A DNA stretch of 64,000 nt, from contig NZ_BCVP01000016.1 in assembly GCF_001591805.1 (NCBI RefSeq), positions 1 through 64,000 of the forward strand. The letters are read 5' to 3'. The position numbers and the translations under genes were made by a program. Positions 27,113 through 35,842 of the stretch are shown here, in pieces. The notes beneath the pieces were generated by a model. It worked only from the letters and a program-made list of their open reading frames with translations. It did no database searches and had not been told where the DNA came from. Source of the DNA: Neobacillus novalis NBRC 102450 (GTDB lineage: Bacteria > Bacillota > Bacilli > Bacillales > Cytobacillaceae). The first letter of the stretch is position 1. Each line of letters opens with the position of its first letter.

Positions 27113-27345
27113 GATAGTGGTGTCCTTAGTTCCACATCAAAACCGAGCATGTTTTAACAATGGTAAGGATGCAGTTCTAACTGTTATTCAATGAAAACGC
27201 ACTTCGCATAATGGCATTTTAGGTTGTTTGGTCACTTCCATTTTACCATTTTTCGCAACGGTGAGTTTTTAGCTTTTTAAAATTCGGAAGACTCAGTTTA
27301 CATGTAAATTTGAAGCACTAAATTTTGTAATCAATTAAAATTTGT

Positions 27346-27356
27346 TTGTCATACAA
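27346..27356. promoter_or_regulatory. Operator-like dyad before the MFS gene, related to the GntR sites
   Basis: TTGTCATACAA, inside the larger palindrome GTTTGTCATACAAAC (27344-27358), differs from TTGTCAGACAA by one base. It lies in the 480-base gap 27113-27592, which holds no gene and otherwise only the cre site below. It suggests the MFS gene shares the regulator of the mutase cluster. Confidence 0.45.
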
Positions 27357-27470
27357 ACAGTCTAACTTTTCTCAACTCCTTATTTTCCCATCGAGAATCT
27401 ACTTCATTTCTTAGTAACCATACTAGCACCTTTATACCTTTTTGCTATTGTCCAAAACTGACGAATTTAT

Positions 27471-27484
27471 TGTTAACGCTTTCA
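27471..27484. promoter_or_regulatory. cre-like site before the MFS gene
   Basis: TGTTAACGCTTTCA matches TGWAANCGNTNWCA at all but one position. With the dyad at 27346 it reproduces the operator-plus-cre arrangement seen at 18332-18567. Confidence 0.6.
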
Positions 27485-27592
27485 ATTAAAGTTACATCTA
27501 TCAAAGGCGGTTTAAATAAATTCTAGTTAGGTAGACAAACACAAGAATAGGGATAGCTTAGACCATTTATTAATAAAGGAGAGGGTATCTTA

Positions 27593-28888
27593 ATGACGAA
27601 ACCGATTTTAGAAAATGCTGAGGTCAAAGTTCAAAAGCCGAGAAAGATAAAAGCTCGTTGGTGGGTTATGTTTTTTATCTTTTTAAGTACAGTGCTAGCT
27701 TATACAGATCGATCCAACATTTCAATAGTTGCCGTTACAATGATGGAGGAATTCGGCTGGAACGAACAACAATTTGGACTTCTCGCTTCAGCTTTTTTTG
27801 TTGGTTATCTCTTACTGGGAATTCCTGCAGGGTGGATGTCAGACAAGTGGGGAGGAGTTAAATTTCTTGCGATTGGGGTAGCCCTATGGTCTGTTTTTAC
27901 AATTCTAACCCCTTTAGCCTGGAGCTTTGCTTCAATATTGGTCATTAGGTTTTTATTAGGTGTAGGTGAGGCTGTGAACTTCCCTTCTCACACATCGGTT
28001 GTCTCTAGATGGTCACCTTTACATACTAGGGGACGCTGGCAAGGACTTAATATGTCTGGTATGGCTTTGGGGGTAATGATTACTGCTCCTATCACGACAT
28101 GGTTAACAGGAAAATTTAATTGGCATGCTTCATTTTACGTTTTTGGTGCCTTGGGTATAATTTGGGCAATCATCTGGCTAAAGGTTGCAACCGATAATCC
28201 AAAGGATCATCCTTATATTACAGATGAAGAACTAGCGGAGATGGGGGATGATAGTACTGGCAAAGAAAGTGAAACAGTAAAAATTGCATGGTCAAAAATA
28301 TTTCGTGTTAAAGAAGTTTGGGGCTTAACTTTAATCTACTTTTTCCAAAACTATAATTGGTACCTTTATTTAACGTGGCTCCCAGCGTATTTTATAAAGG
28401 CAAGAGGATTTACCATGTTAAAAGTAGGAATATACGGAGCTCTGCCATGGTTAGGAGCCTTTATTGCTATGAACTTAGCAGGAATCCTGTCTGATTATTT
28501 GGGGAAAAAATATTCTCTTAGCCAAGCAAGAAGGATACCGATGTATATTTCCTTTTTAGGTACTGCGATTTTTATGGCTCTAGGTGCATACACTCCAAAT
28601 GAGTGGGCAGCACTTGCTTACATTACACTATCTGTAACCTGCTTGGGTATTAACTTTACAATATTTTGGACATTGCCTATTGATATTGCTCCAAAAACAG
28701 CAGGTACATTATCTGGGATTATGAATACTTCTGGGACAATAGCAGGGATTATTGCACCTGCATTAACAGGACTTTTAATCGTTAGCTTCGGATCCTGGCA
28801 ATACGTATTATTTTTAGGTGCGACACTTGCACTCATAGGAGCCATTTTAACACGTTTCATGGTTTCGGCTAAGCAAGTATTGGATTAA
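27593..28888 (+). CDS. MFS transporter of the anion:cation symporter type
   Basis: The 431-residue protein has twelve predicted helices. The first is preceded by RKIKARWWVMFFIFL and followed by AYTDRSNISIV, as in hexuronate, galactonate and tartrate symporters. The MFS motif GWMSDKWGGVKFLAIG lies between helices 2 and 3. The family imports small hydroxy acids with protons, which suits uptake of a 2-hydroxy acid for the cluster upstream. It has its own control region with an operator-like dyad and a cre site. AAGGAGAGGG precedes the ATG. Confidence 0.82.
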   Translation: MTKPILENAEVKVQKPRKIKARWWVMFFIFLSTVLAYTDRSNISIVAVTMMEEFGWNEQQFGLLASAFFVGYLLLGIPAGWMSDKWGGVKFLAIGVALWSVFTILTPLAWSFASILVIRFLLGVGEAVNFPSHTSVVSRWSPLHTRGRWQGLNMSGMALGVMITAPITTWLTGKFNWHASFYVFGALGIIWAIIWLKVATDNPKDHPYITDEELAEMGDDSTGKESETVKIAWSKIFRVKEVWGLTLIYFFQNYNWYLYLTWLPAYFIKARGFTMLKVGIYGALPWLGAFIAMNLAGILSDYLGKKYSLSQARRIPMYISFLGTAIFMALGAYTPNEWAALAYITLSVTCLGINFTIFWTLPIDIAPKTAGTLSGIMNTSGTIAGIIAPALTGLLIVSFGSWQYVLFLGATLALIGAILTRFMVSAKQVLD

Positions 28889-29034
28889 AATGGGGGAAAT
28901 TTGGTCAAGGGATGCTGGCAAGTACCGCTTACCCAACTCAAATATTAACAGTAGCGTGAAAACAGTAACTCTTGACCATTTTTAAAAAAAATGATTAAGA
29001 TATTTTAGAAACATTTCAAAGGAGTTATTGTTAC

Positions 29035-29610
29035 ATGATGAAAATTTGTTTAATCAGGCATGGTGAGACAGCTTGGAACGCCAACGGTATCATTCAGGGG
29101 CTTACAGATACTGATTTAAATGATATTGGAAGAAACCAGGCTGAGGCATGTGCGAACTTTCTTTCAAAACAGAACTGGGATCTTATCCTAACAAGTCCCC
29201 TGCGACGTGCTAAGAACACCGCTAGCATTCTAGCAAATAAGATGGGCCAAAACGTTAAAGTGATGGAGGAATTTGTTGAGAAACATTATGGTGATGCGGT
29301 TGGCTCTCCCTTAATAAATCAGACTTCCTATGCTGAAGCCGGGGAACAATCGATTCTTTTTAAAAAACGAGTGCTGGCAGGATTTAGACAATTAAAAGAA
29401 AATTATTTCAATAAAAAAATCATACTTGTTACACATGGTGATGTGATTCAGGTTATTCTAACTTCTCTTTTTGACAGTAATGAATTTAACCAAACCGTGA
29501 AAAATGCAAGTATATCTGAACTAGAACTTACTGGCAATAAATGGGTGATGAATAGTTTTAATAACAATGGATATTCTATTTCATTTACAAACAAAAAGAG
29601 TGTGCAATAA
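29035..29610 (+). CDS. Histidine phosphatase family protein
   Basis: The 191-residue protein has the phosphohistidine motif LIRHGETAWN near the N-terminus, TSPLRRAKNTA and VTHGDVIQ for the second catalytic His, typical of PhoE/CobC-like phosphatases. It precedes the cobalamin riboswitch and is therefore outside the B12 operon, which has its own CobC at 41379. The substrate is unknown. AAGGAG precedes the ATG. Confidence 0.8.
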   Translation: MMKICLIRHGETAWNANGIIQGLTDTDLNDIGRNQAEACANFLSKQNWDLILTSPLRRAKNTASILANKMGQNVKVMEEFVEKHYGDAVGSPLINQTSYAEAGEQSILFKKRVLAGFRQLKENYFNKKIILVTHGDVIQVILTSLFDSNEFNQTVKNASISELELTGNKWVMNSFNNNGYSISFTNKKSVQ

Positions 29611-29629
29611 TCGCTAGTAGAAAACAAAA

Positions 29630-29766
29630 AAAGGTATTGTGAACAAATAGTTTCTTACTGTTGGTGTAAATTCCAACACGGCCCCGCCACTGTAAACGAG
29701 TAGGAAGGTAATGCAAAATATACTATCTTATTATTTACTAGACAAGTAGTATAACAATGCTTTACT
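29630..29766 (+). promoter_or_regulatory. Cobalamin riboswitch
   Basis: The core TTGGTGTAAATTCCAACAC-GGCCCCGCCACTGTAAACGAG (about 29661-29701) matches the conserved P3-P6 region of adenosylcobalamin riboswitches, including GCCACTG. The B12-box region is diverged: ACTAGACAAGTAGTA at about 29738-29752 lies where AGCCAGGAGACCTGC is usual. ATGCTTTACTCG at about 29758-29769 can pair with CGAGTAGG...GTAATGCA, giving a switch helix. A terminator follows directly. It should shut off the B12 operon when the coenzyme is plentiful. Outer boundaries are approximate. Confidence 0.85.
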
Positions 29767-29768
29767 CG

Positions 29769-29797
29769 ACGCTTTCCACAGGAATAGCGTTTTTTTG
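29769..29797 (+). terminator. Riboswitch-controlled terminator
   Basis: ACGCT-TTCC pairs with GGAA-T-AGCGT around an ACA loop, followed by seven T. It directly follows the cobalamin aptamer and precedes the btuF start by about 30 bases. Confidence 0.8.
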
Positions 29798-29825
29798 TGT
29801 TCAAAAAAAGAAGGAGGAAATAGTA

Positions 29826-30824
29826 ATGAAGGCGTTTTTAAAAAAATGGGGGTTAATGAGTGCAGTTTTTCTAGTAAGCATGGTGATAATTGTTGGTTGT
29901 GGTACACAGAAGAAGATGGCTCAAAGTGAAACGAATGAAGGGATAGAGGTTTCTCAACAAGAAACAGGTAAGGAGAGCGGACAGTCATTCCCAATTACCC
30001 TCACAGATGATGCAGGCCGAGAGGTGACAATAGAGGAAAAACCAGAAACCATTGTTTCCATTCAGGCGAGTAGTACAGAGATTGCCTTTGCGCTTGGATT
30101 AGGTGACAAGATTGTTGGTGTTTCAGATTACGATAATTATCCACCGGAAGCGTTGGAAAAAGAAAAGGTAGGGGCACAGGATATCAATGTTGAGCTAGTT
30201 CTTACACTACTTCCAGATATAGCCCTTGTAACTGATTTTCATTACAAAACACATCCAGAAACATTGCAGCAGTTTGAAGAAGCTGGCATTAAGGTGATTG
30301 TGGTCGGAAGTGCTGCATCTTTCAATGACGTTTATCACAATATTGAAATGATTGGGACAGCTACTGGAAGTGAGACAGAAGCAAACGAAATCATTTCTGA
30401 TATGAAGAAGCGTTTTAGTGCAATCAAAGAAAAAGCAGCAGCGATTACGGATAAAAAGAAAGTATGGGTAGAGGTTGCACCAGCACCGGATATTTTTACG
30501 ACAGGAACAAATACATTTATGCATGAAATGCTCGAATCGATTCAAGCTACTAACGCTGCAGAGGAACATGAGGGCTGGGTAAAGCTAACGGAGGAAGAGA
30601 TTGTCAAATTAAATCCTGATGTCATCATTACCACTTATGGATACTACGTTGAAAATCCAAAAGATCAAGTATTAGCTCGTAAAGGATGGGCAGATGTGCC
30701 CGCTCTAAAGAATAAACAGGTGTTTGATGTGGATAACGATACCGTTACTAGACCAGGTCCTCGTTTAATTGAAGGAGTCGAGACACTTGCGGAACTTATC
30801 TACCCTGAAGTTTTTAAACAATAA
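29826..30824 (+). CDS. btuF: Cobalamin ABC transporter substrate-binding lipoprotein
   Basis: ATG 29826 with AGGAGG at 29812-29817 is chosen; an upstream in-frame ATG at 29757 lies inside the riboswitch. The 332-residue protein has a lipoprotein signal peptide with lipobox IVGC and a helical-backbone type III binding fold (ITLTDDAGREVTIEEKPETIV, IQASSTEIAFALGLGDKIVGV). It is the first gene under the riboswitch and should capture cobalamin or cobinamide outside the membrane. Confidence 0.88.
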   Translation: MKAFLKKWGLMSAVFLVSMVIIVGCGTQKKMAQSETNEGIEVSQQETGKESGQSFPITLTDDAGREVTIEEKPETIVSIQASSTEIAFALGLGDKIVGVSDYDNYPPEALEKEKVGAQDINVELVLTLLPDIALVTDFHYKTHPETLQQFEEAGIKVIVVGSAASFNDVYHNIEMIGTATGSETEANEIISDMKKRFSAIKEKAAAITDKKKVWVEVAPAPDIFTTGTNTFMHEMLESIQATNAAEEHEGWVKLTEEEIVKLNPDVIITTYGYYVENPKDQVLARKGWADVPALKNKQVFDVDNDTVTRPGPRLIEGVETLAELIYPEVFKQ

Positions 30825-31851
30825 AATAGGTTGGTTGTATCTTCTAAGTGGCGGGTTTGTACTTAGTACAGCCCTCCTTGGCTTATTCATAAGTAGTGTC
30901 CAAGTCCCAGTTTCTACTATATTACATATCATCATCGACAAATCCTTGAGCCTTGGCTGGCTTGAAGATATAGCGAAAAATGAAGAAATGATTATTTGGA
31001 ATATCCGTCTGCCAAGAGTGCTGCTTGCTTTTTGTGTCGGTGCATCCCTTGCTTTGGCCGGTTCTGCTTTTCAAGGACTTCTTCGCAACCCGTTAGCAGA
31101 CCCATATACCATTGGGGTGTCATCGGGTGCTTCTCTTGGTGCCGTTTTCGTTTTGTTTTTTCAAGTGACGATTGTTGGTTTAGGGAACTTTACCCTTCCT
31201 ATTGTCGCAATTGTAAGTGGCTTTATTACGCTTCTTATTGTATTCGGCCTTGTTCGCTTAAGCAGTAGAATCTTAGCCATTGAAACCATCATTTTGGCTG
31301 GAATTATTGTCAGTGCCTTTATTGGAGCGATCGTGTCGTTGATTATTTCTTTAAGTGATAAAGATTCAATGTCACAAATTATCTATTGGTTATATGGCAG
31401 TGTTGGCATGAGGGGATGGAGCCATGTTCAGCTGATTGTACCATTTATGCTTCTTGGTTCGATTATTCTGTTCTTTCACTATCGGGAATTAAATGCGCTA
31501 GCACTGGGGGAAGATGCAGCTGATCATATCGGTGTGGATGTAAAAAAAGGGAAAACCTATATCTTAATTGGTGCTTCTTTATTAACTGGAGCAGCAGTAG
31601 CTGTATCAGGCTCGATTGGCTTTGTTGGGCTTGTTATTCCACATCTTGTCCGCCTGGTAACTGGCCCGAATCATCGATATGTCCTTCCGTTATCGATGTT
31701 TGTTGGTGGAGGTTTTCTCATTTTAGCTGATTTAGTTTCGAGAACAATTATTGCTCCAAAGGAATTACCGATTGGTGTTATAACCGCATTAATCGGTGCT
31801 CCAGTCTTTGCACTATTATTGATTAAAGAAAGAATTGGACGGAGGGGATAG
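30787..31851 (+). CDS. btuC: Cobalamin ABC transporter permease (FecCD family)
   Basis: The protein of about 354 residues has around ten helices and FecCD signatures: RLPRVLLAFCVGASLALAG, GLLRNPLADPYTIGVSSGAS and SIGFVGLVIPHLVR. TTG 30787 with AAGGAG at 30772-30777 is the best start; it overlaps btuF by 38 bases. A TTG at 30769 or 30835 cannot be excluded. It pairs with the following ATPase. Confidence 0.87.
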   Translation: MRNLSTLKFLNNKIGWLYLLSGGFVLSTALLGLFISSVQVPVSTILHIIIDKSLSLGWLEDIAKNEEMIIWNIRLPRVLLAFCVGASLALAGSAFQGLLRNPLADPYTIGVSSGASLGAVFVLFFQVTIVGLGNFTLPIVAIVSGFITLLIVFGLVRLSSRILAIETIILAGIIVSAFIGAIVSLIISLSDKDSMSQIIYWLYGSVGMRGWSHVQLIVPFMLLGSIILFFHYRELNALALGEDAADHIGVDVKKGKTYILIGASLLTGAAVAVSGSIGFVGLVIPHLVRLVTGPNHRYVLPLSMFVGGGFLILADLVSRTIIAPKELPIGVITALIGAPVFALLLIKERIGRRG

Positions 31852-31854
31852 TAG

Positions 31855-33366
31855 ATGATCAAAGTTCAACGTTTGGTGGGCGGATACACTTATCCTCCAA
31901 TTATTAATGGTGTCGATGTTGAGATTGAACAAGGTGAATTTTTTGCCCTTCTTGGACCAAATGGAAGTGGAAAAACAACCCTTTTCAAGCTTATTACCGG
32001 GCAGTTACCAATCACTGAAGGGAGGATTTCTATTTCTAGTAAAGAAATAGCCTCTCTATCAAAGCTTGAGAAGGCAAAAAAAATCGCTGTGCTTACACAG
32101 GAAGCCCACGTTTCATTTGATTACACCGTGGAAGAAATCGTTAGTCTCGGTCGCTATCCCCATCAAAAGGGGTTGCTAAAGCAGCTTTCGAAAAAAGATT
32201 TAGACGTAATGGAAGAGGTAATGGAACTTACAAATATCCATCACTTTAAGACCACTCCCTTCCGGATGCTTAGCGGCGGCGAAAAGCAACGGGTGTTATT
32301 GGCGAAAGCATTAGCGCAAGAGCCTGAAATTTTATTATTAGATGAACCTACCAATCATTTAGATATCAAACATACCTTCCAAATGCTCGATTTACTTAAG
32401 GATCGACAGCAGCGTAGGGGTTTAACAATCTTTGCTATCTTACATGACTTAAATGTTGCATCGCTCTATGCCGATCGGATTGCCCTGCTTCATCATGGAC
32501 GCATTTTGGACGTAGGTGATGTAGACACGTTACGAAAAGCAGATCAATTAAAAAAGGTCTATGAGGTGGAGGTGACGCCTGGTTCCCATCCCACCCTTCC
32601 AAAGCCACAGCTTCTGATGACACCAAGCTATACCGATTCTAGTCGTCCTTTTTATTTCAAAAATTCTTATCGGATTAAACAGACAAAGAACTATTTCCAT
32701 ATTCAATTTGAGCACCCGTTACGAACCATATCTAATGGGGTAATTGGTGACGGAATCCAGTGGGTAAAGCATGTTTGTAATTTCCATGTGGATAGAAATT
32801 ACAATGGATCAGAGCCAAAAAAGGATTTGCAATCCTGGATGACTGATTACTCCATTCCTTATGTGCAAGCAGTTGGTATGATGACGGCTGTCATGCTTGA
32901 GGATGTCGTCATTGTTAAAAAGGAAATAGAAGGAATCCACATGCTAGCAATCGTAACAGCTGGGGTAGGAAATGCCGTTGATATAACAAAGAGGTCATTT
33001 TTAGGTGCCGTCCAAACAGTTGGCACGATTAACACGATGGTATTCATCGATGCTCATTTTACCGATGGTGCCCTTGTAAACGGGTATATGTCTGCAACTG
33101 AAGGAAAAGTAAAAGCCTTGAACGATCTTAAGATAGAAGATCCAGAATCCCATACATTGGCTACCGGAACATCCACAGATTCCCTCGTACTAGGCCTAAC
33201 ACAGCAAGGAGAAAAAACACCATACGCTGGATCTGGAACCATTGTAGGAAGAGGAATTGGACAAATGGTCTATCAAGCAACACATGAAGCTCTCAAAAAA
33301 TACTTAAAAAGGGTTCATGAAGAAGGGTATCGTACTACTTCTGAAAGGGTAGGTGTTATGAGGTAA
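31855..33366 (+). CDS. btuD: Fusion of cobalamin ABC ATPase (BtuD) and adenosylcobinamide amidohydrolase (CbiZ)
   Basis: The 503-residue protein has an ABC ATPase in residues 1-255 (GPNGSGKTT, LSGGEKQR, LLLDEPTNHLD). Residues about 265-500 form a CbiZ domain (FEHPLRTISNGVIGDGI, VTAGVGNAVD, YAGSGTIVGRGIGQMVY). CbiZ cleaves the aminopropanol side chain of adenosylcobinamide, giving adenosylcobyric acid, so the fusion couples corrinoid import with remodelling. The same fusion is known in Bacillus (YvrA). The cobyric acid can re-enter the pathway at CbiB encoded downstream. Confidence 0.88.
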   Translation: MIKVQRLVGGYTYPPIINGVDVEIEQGEFFALLGPNGSGKTTLFKLITGQLPITEGRISISSKEIASLSKLEKAKKIAVLTQEAHVSFDYTVEEIVSLGRYPHQKGLLKQLSKKDLDVMEEVMELTNIHHFKTTPFRMLSGGEKQRVLLAKALAQEPEILLLDEPTNHLDIKHTFQMLDLLKDRQQRRGLTIFAILHDLNVASLYADRIALLHHGRILDVGDVDTLRKADQLKKVYEVEVTPGSHPTLPKPQLLMTPSYTDSSRPFYFKNSYRIKQTKNYFHIQFEHPLRTISNGVIGDGIQWVKHVCNFHVDRNYNGSEPKKDLQSWMTDYSIPYVQAVGMMTAVMLEDVVIVKKEIEGIHMLAIVTAGVGNAVDITKRSFLGAVQTVGTINTMVFIDAHFTDGALVNGYMSATEGKVKALNDLKIEDPESHTLATGTSTDSLVLGLTQQGEKTPYAGSGTIVGRGIGQMVYQATHEALKKYLKRVHEEGYRTTSERVGVMR

Positions 33367-33399
33367 GCTATTATTTTTATGAAAAAGGTGGAGATGAAT

Positions 33400-34788
33400 G
33401 TGACAGAACGACGAATTGTAATCGCCGGTACGGGAAGCGGTGTCGGTAAAACAACCCTAACCATCGGATTAATGTCTGCCTTAAAAAAGTCGAGTCTAAC
33501 CGTCCAAGGATTTAAATGCGGGCCTGACTATATCGATCCTTCCTATCATTCGGCGGTAACCAATCGAGCTTCCCGTAATTTAGATAGCTGGATGCTCACG
33601 CATGACAGTGTTTTGGATATTTTCGCTCATGGAAGTCAATGTGCAGACATTTCAATTATCGAAGGAGTGATGGGCTTTTTCGATGGAAAGAGTCCAGAAA
33701 CCAATGAGGGAAGTACGGCTGAGATCAGTATGATAACCAAAAGTCCTGTTTTGCTAGTTGTCAATTGTGAAAGTATGGCTCGAAGTGCTGCAGCAATTGT
33801 GAAGGGATTTCAATTGTTTGACGAAGGACCCAATATTGTTGGTGTTATCGCAAATAAAGTGGGGAGCGAAGGTCACTTTCAGCTTGTAAAAAAAGCGATT
33901 GAACAGGAGTGCCATATTCCTGTTATCGGTTATTTGAAGAGGGAGCTTGAAATTGAAATTCCTGAAAGACATCTTGGTCTCATTCCTTCGATTGAAAGAG
34001 GAGAACTGGATCCGTTTTTTGATCAATTAGGTGAATTGGTACTTGAAACAATAAATATAGATAAACTCCTTGAGTTAGCGACAGCTGAACCATTAATGGT
34101 GAAAAATGAATCTTCATTTTTTAATACGAAGAAGGAAACTGTCGTGAAAATTGCTGTCGCAAAGGATCAGGCCTTTAATTTCTACTATCCTGAGAATCTA
34201 GAGATTCTAGAAGCAAATGGTGCTGAAATCGTTTATTTTTCGCCACTCGAGGATGAAGAAGTACCTGAAGATGTGGATGGACTTTATCTAGGCGGAGGCT
34301 TTCCGGAAGAGTTTGCCCAGGTTCTCGAAGGGAATTCACTAGCAAAGCGTTCCGTGAGGAGGTTGATTGAAAGGGGAATTCCTACACTTGCAGAATGTGG
34401 AGGGTTCATGTACTTAACAGAATCGATTGAAACGACGGAAAAGAAAAAGTACAAAATGGTCGGTGTTATCCCTGGAAGCGTACAAATGCAAGCAAATTTG
34501 GCAGCATTAGGGTACAGAGAGATTACTGGTCAAAATGACAATTTTCTTCTCAACAGCCTAACCGCGAGAGGGCATGAATTTCATTACTCCTCTTTTCAAT
34601 CGGCTGTAAAGGATGTCCCGTATGCCTATGAAACGAAAGGGATGCGAGGAGTAAGTAAAGAAGGCTATATCATTCACCAAGTCGTTGCCGGGTATACTCA
34701 TTTTCACTTTGGCTCTTGTCCTAAGATGGTGGAGAATTGGATTGAAAAATGCGTAGAGTTTAAATTAATCAGGGGGTTAACAAGATGA
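33400..34788 (+). CDS. cbiA: Cobyrinate a,c-diamide synthase
   Basis: The protein of about 462 residues has the N-terminal ATP-binding P-loop GTGSGVGKTT, CGPDYIDPSYH, and a C-terminal type-1 glutamine amidotransferase domain with LYLGGGFPEEFA and nucleophile AECGGFMYL. GTG 33400 lies six bases after AAGGTGGAG and gives the conserved N-terminus TERRIVIAGTGS; ATGs at 33379 and 33394 are less well spaced. It amidates the a and c side chains of the corrin ring. The stop overlaps cobT by ATGA. Confidence 0.92.
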   Translation: MTERRIVIAGTGSGVGKTTLTIGLMSALKKSSLTVQGFKCGPDYIDPSYHSAVTNRASRNLDSWMLTHDSVLDIFAHGSQCADISIIEGVMGFFDGKSPETNEGSTAEISMITKSPVLLVVNCESMARSAAAIVKGFQLFDEGPNIVGVIANKVGSEGHFQLVKKAIEQECHIPVIGYLKRELEIEIPERHLGLIPSIERGELDPFFDQLGELVLETINIDKLLELATAEPLMVKNESSFFNTKKETVVKIAVAKDQAFNFYYPENLEILEANGAEIVYFSPLEDEEVPEDVDGLYLGGGFPEEFAQVLEGNSLAKRSVRRLIERGIPTLAECGGFMYLTESIETTEKKKYKMVGVIPGSVQMQANLAALGYREITGQNDNFLLNSLTARGHEFHYSSFQSAVKDVPYAYETKGMRGVSKEGYIIHQVVAGYTHFHFGSCPKMVENWIEKCVEFKLIRGLTR

Positions 34789-35828
34789 ACCAACAGGTCT
34801 ATTACGTTCCAAAGGTAAATAAGGAAATCGGGAATCAAGTCTCTGACTATATCAATACATTAACAAAACCAGTAGGAAGTTTAGGAAGATTAGAAGAAAT
34901 AGCAATTGAATTGGCTAAAATGAAAAATGAAGCATTCCCAAGCGTAACGCCTCCAGGTGTCCTTGTTTTTGCGGCAGATCATGGCATCACAGAAGAGGGT
35001 GTCTCTTCCTATCCGCAAGCCGTTACAGCGCAAATGGTTCTTAACTTTTTAAGTGGCGGGGCAGCGATAAATGTTTTTAGTAGACAGATAGGTGCCAGCC
35101 TTAACATCATAGACATTGGGGTTGCCCAAGATATTGAACATTCTAGTTTAATCAATCAAAAGGTTCGTTATGGTACTGGCAATTTTTATCGGGAGGATGC
35201 GATGACCCGTGAAGAGGCTGAAAACGCCATCTCAGTAGGCTATGAACAAGGCCAAGACATGATAAACAATGGCGCCAAATGCTTGATCCTTGGAGAGATG
35301 GGGATTGGAAACACGTCAGCAAGTAGTGCGATCTTGGCTGTTCTTAGTAATAGCGACATTGCTTCATTGGTTGGTACTGGAACGGGTATTTCACAAGAAA
35401 CCTTGTTACATAAAGTTGCGGTGATTCATGAGTCACTTCAAAAAAGAAACCCCAATCCAGAGGATCCAATCGATATTATTAGCAAGGTTGGGGGACTGGA
35501 GATTGCCGGGATGACAGGGGCCATGCTTGCTGCGGCAAGCAATCGAGTACCGGTCCTTTTGGATGGATTTATTTGTACAATCGCAGGATTGCTAGCAAAA
35601 GAGATTTCTCCGAATAGCGCTGATTATATGATTGTGACGCACCAATCCGTTGAACCAGGACATCAATTGGCGATTTCCTTATTAGGCAAGAAACCCATTC
35701 TTGATTTAGGACTCAGACTAGGTGAGGGTACGGGTGCCGCGATTGCCTATCCGCTTATTCAATCGGCTACATTGATGCTAAAAGAAATGGCCACATTTGA
35801 TTCTGCCGGGGTATCAACGAAAAGGTAA
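34785..35828 (+). CDS. cobT: Nicotinate-nucleotide-dimethylbenzimidazole phosphoribosyltransferase
   Basis: The 347-residue protein shows TKPVGSLGRLEEIA, VLVFAADHGITEEGVS, GEMGIGNTSASSAI and the C-terminal LGLRLGEGTGAA, all conserved in CobT. It activates the lower-ligand base to alpha-ribazole phosphate. It overlaps cbiA by four bases. Confidence 0.93.
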   Translation: MNQQVYYVPKVNKEIGNQVSDYINTLTKPVGSLGRLEEIAIELAKMKNEAFPSVTPPGVLVFAADHGITEEGVSSYPQAVTAQMVLNFLSGGAAINVFSRQIGASLNIIDIGVAQDIEHSSLINQKVRYGTGNFYREDAMTREEAENAISVGYEQGQDMINNGAKCLILGEMGIGNTSASSAILAVLSNSDIASLVGTGTGISQETLLHKVAVIHESLQKRNPNPEDPIDIISKVGGLEIAGMTGAMLAAASNRVPVLLDGFICTIAGLLAKEISPNSADYMIVTHQSVEPGHQLAISLLGKKPILDLGLRLGEGTGAAIAYPLIQSATLMLKEMATFDSAGVSTKR

Positions 35829-35842
35829 ACTACTTTTACATT

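Noticed and set aside
29035-29610. CobC of the cobalamin pathway
   Set aside because: It lies upstream of the riboswitch and terminator, and a better-placed CobC is encoded at 41379 within the operon.
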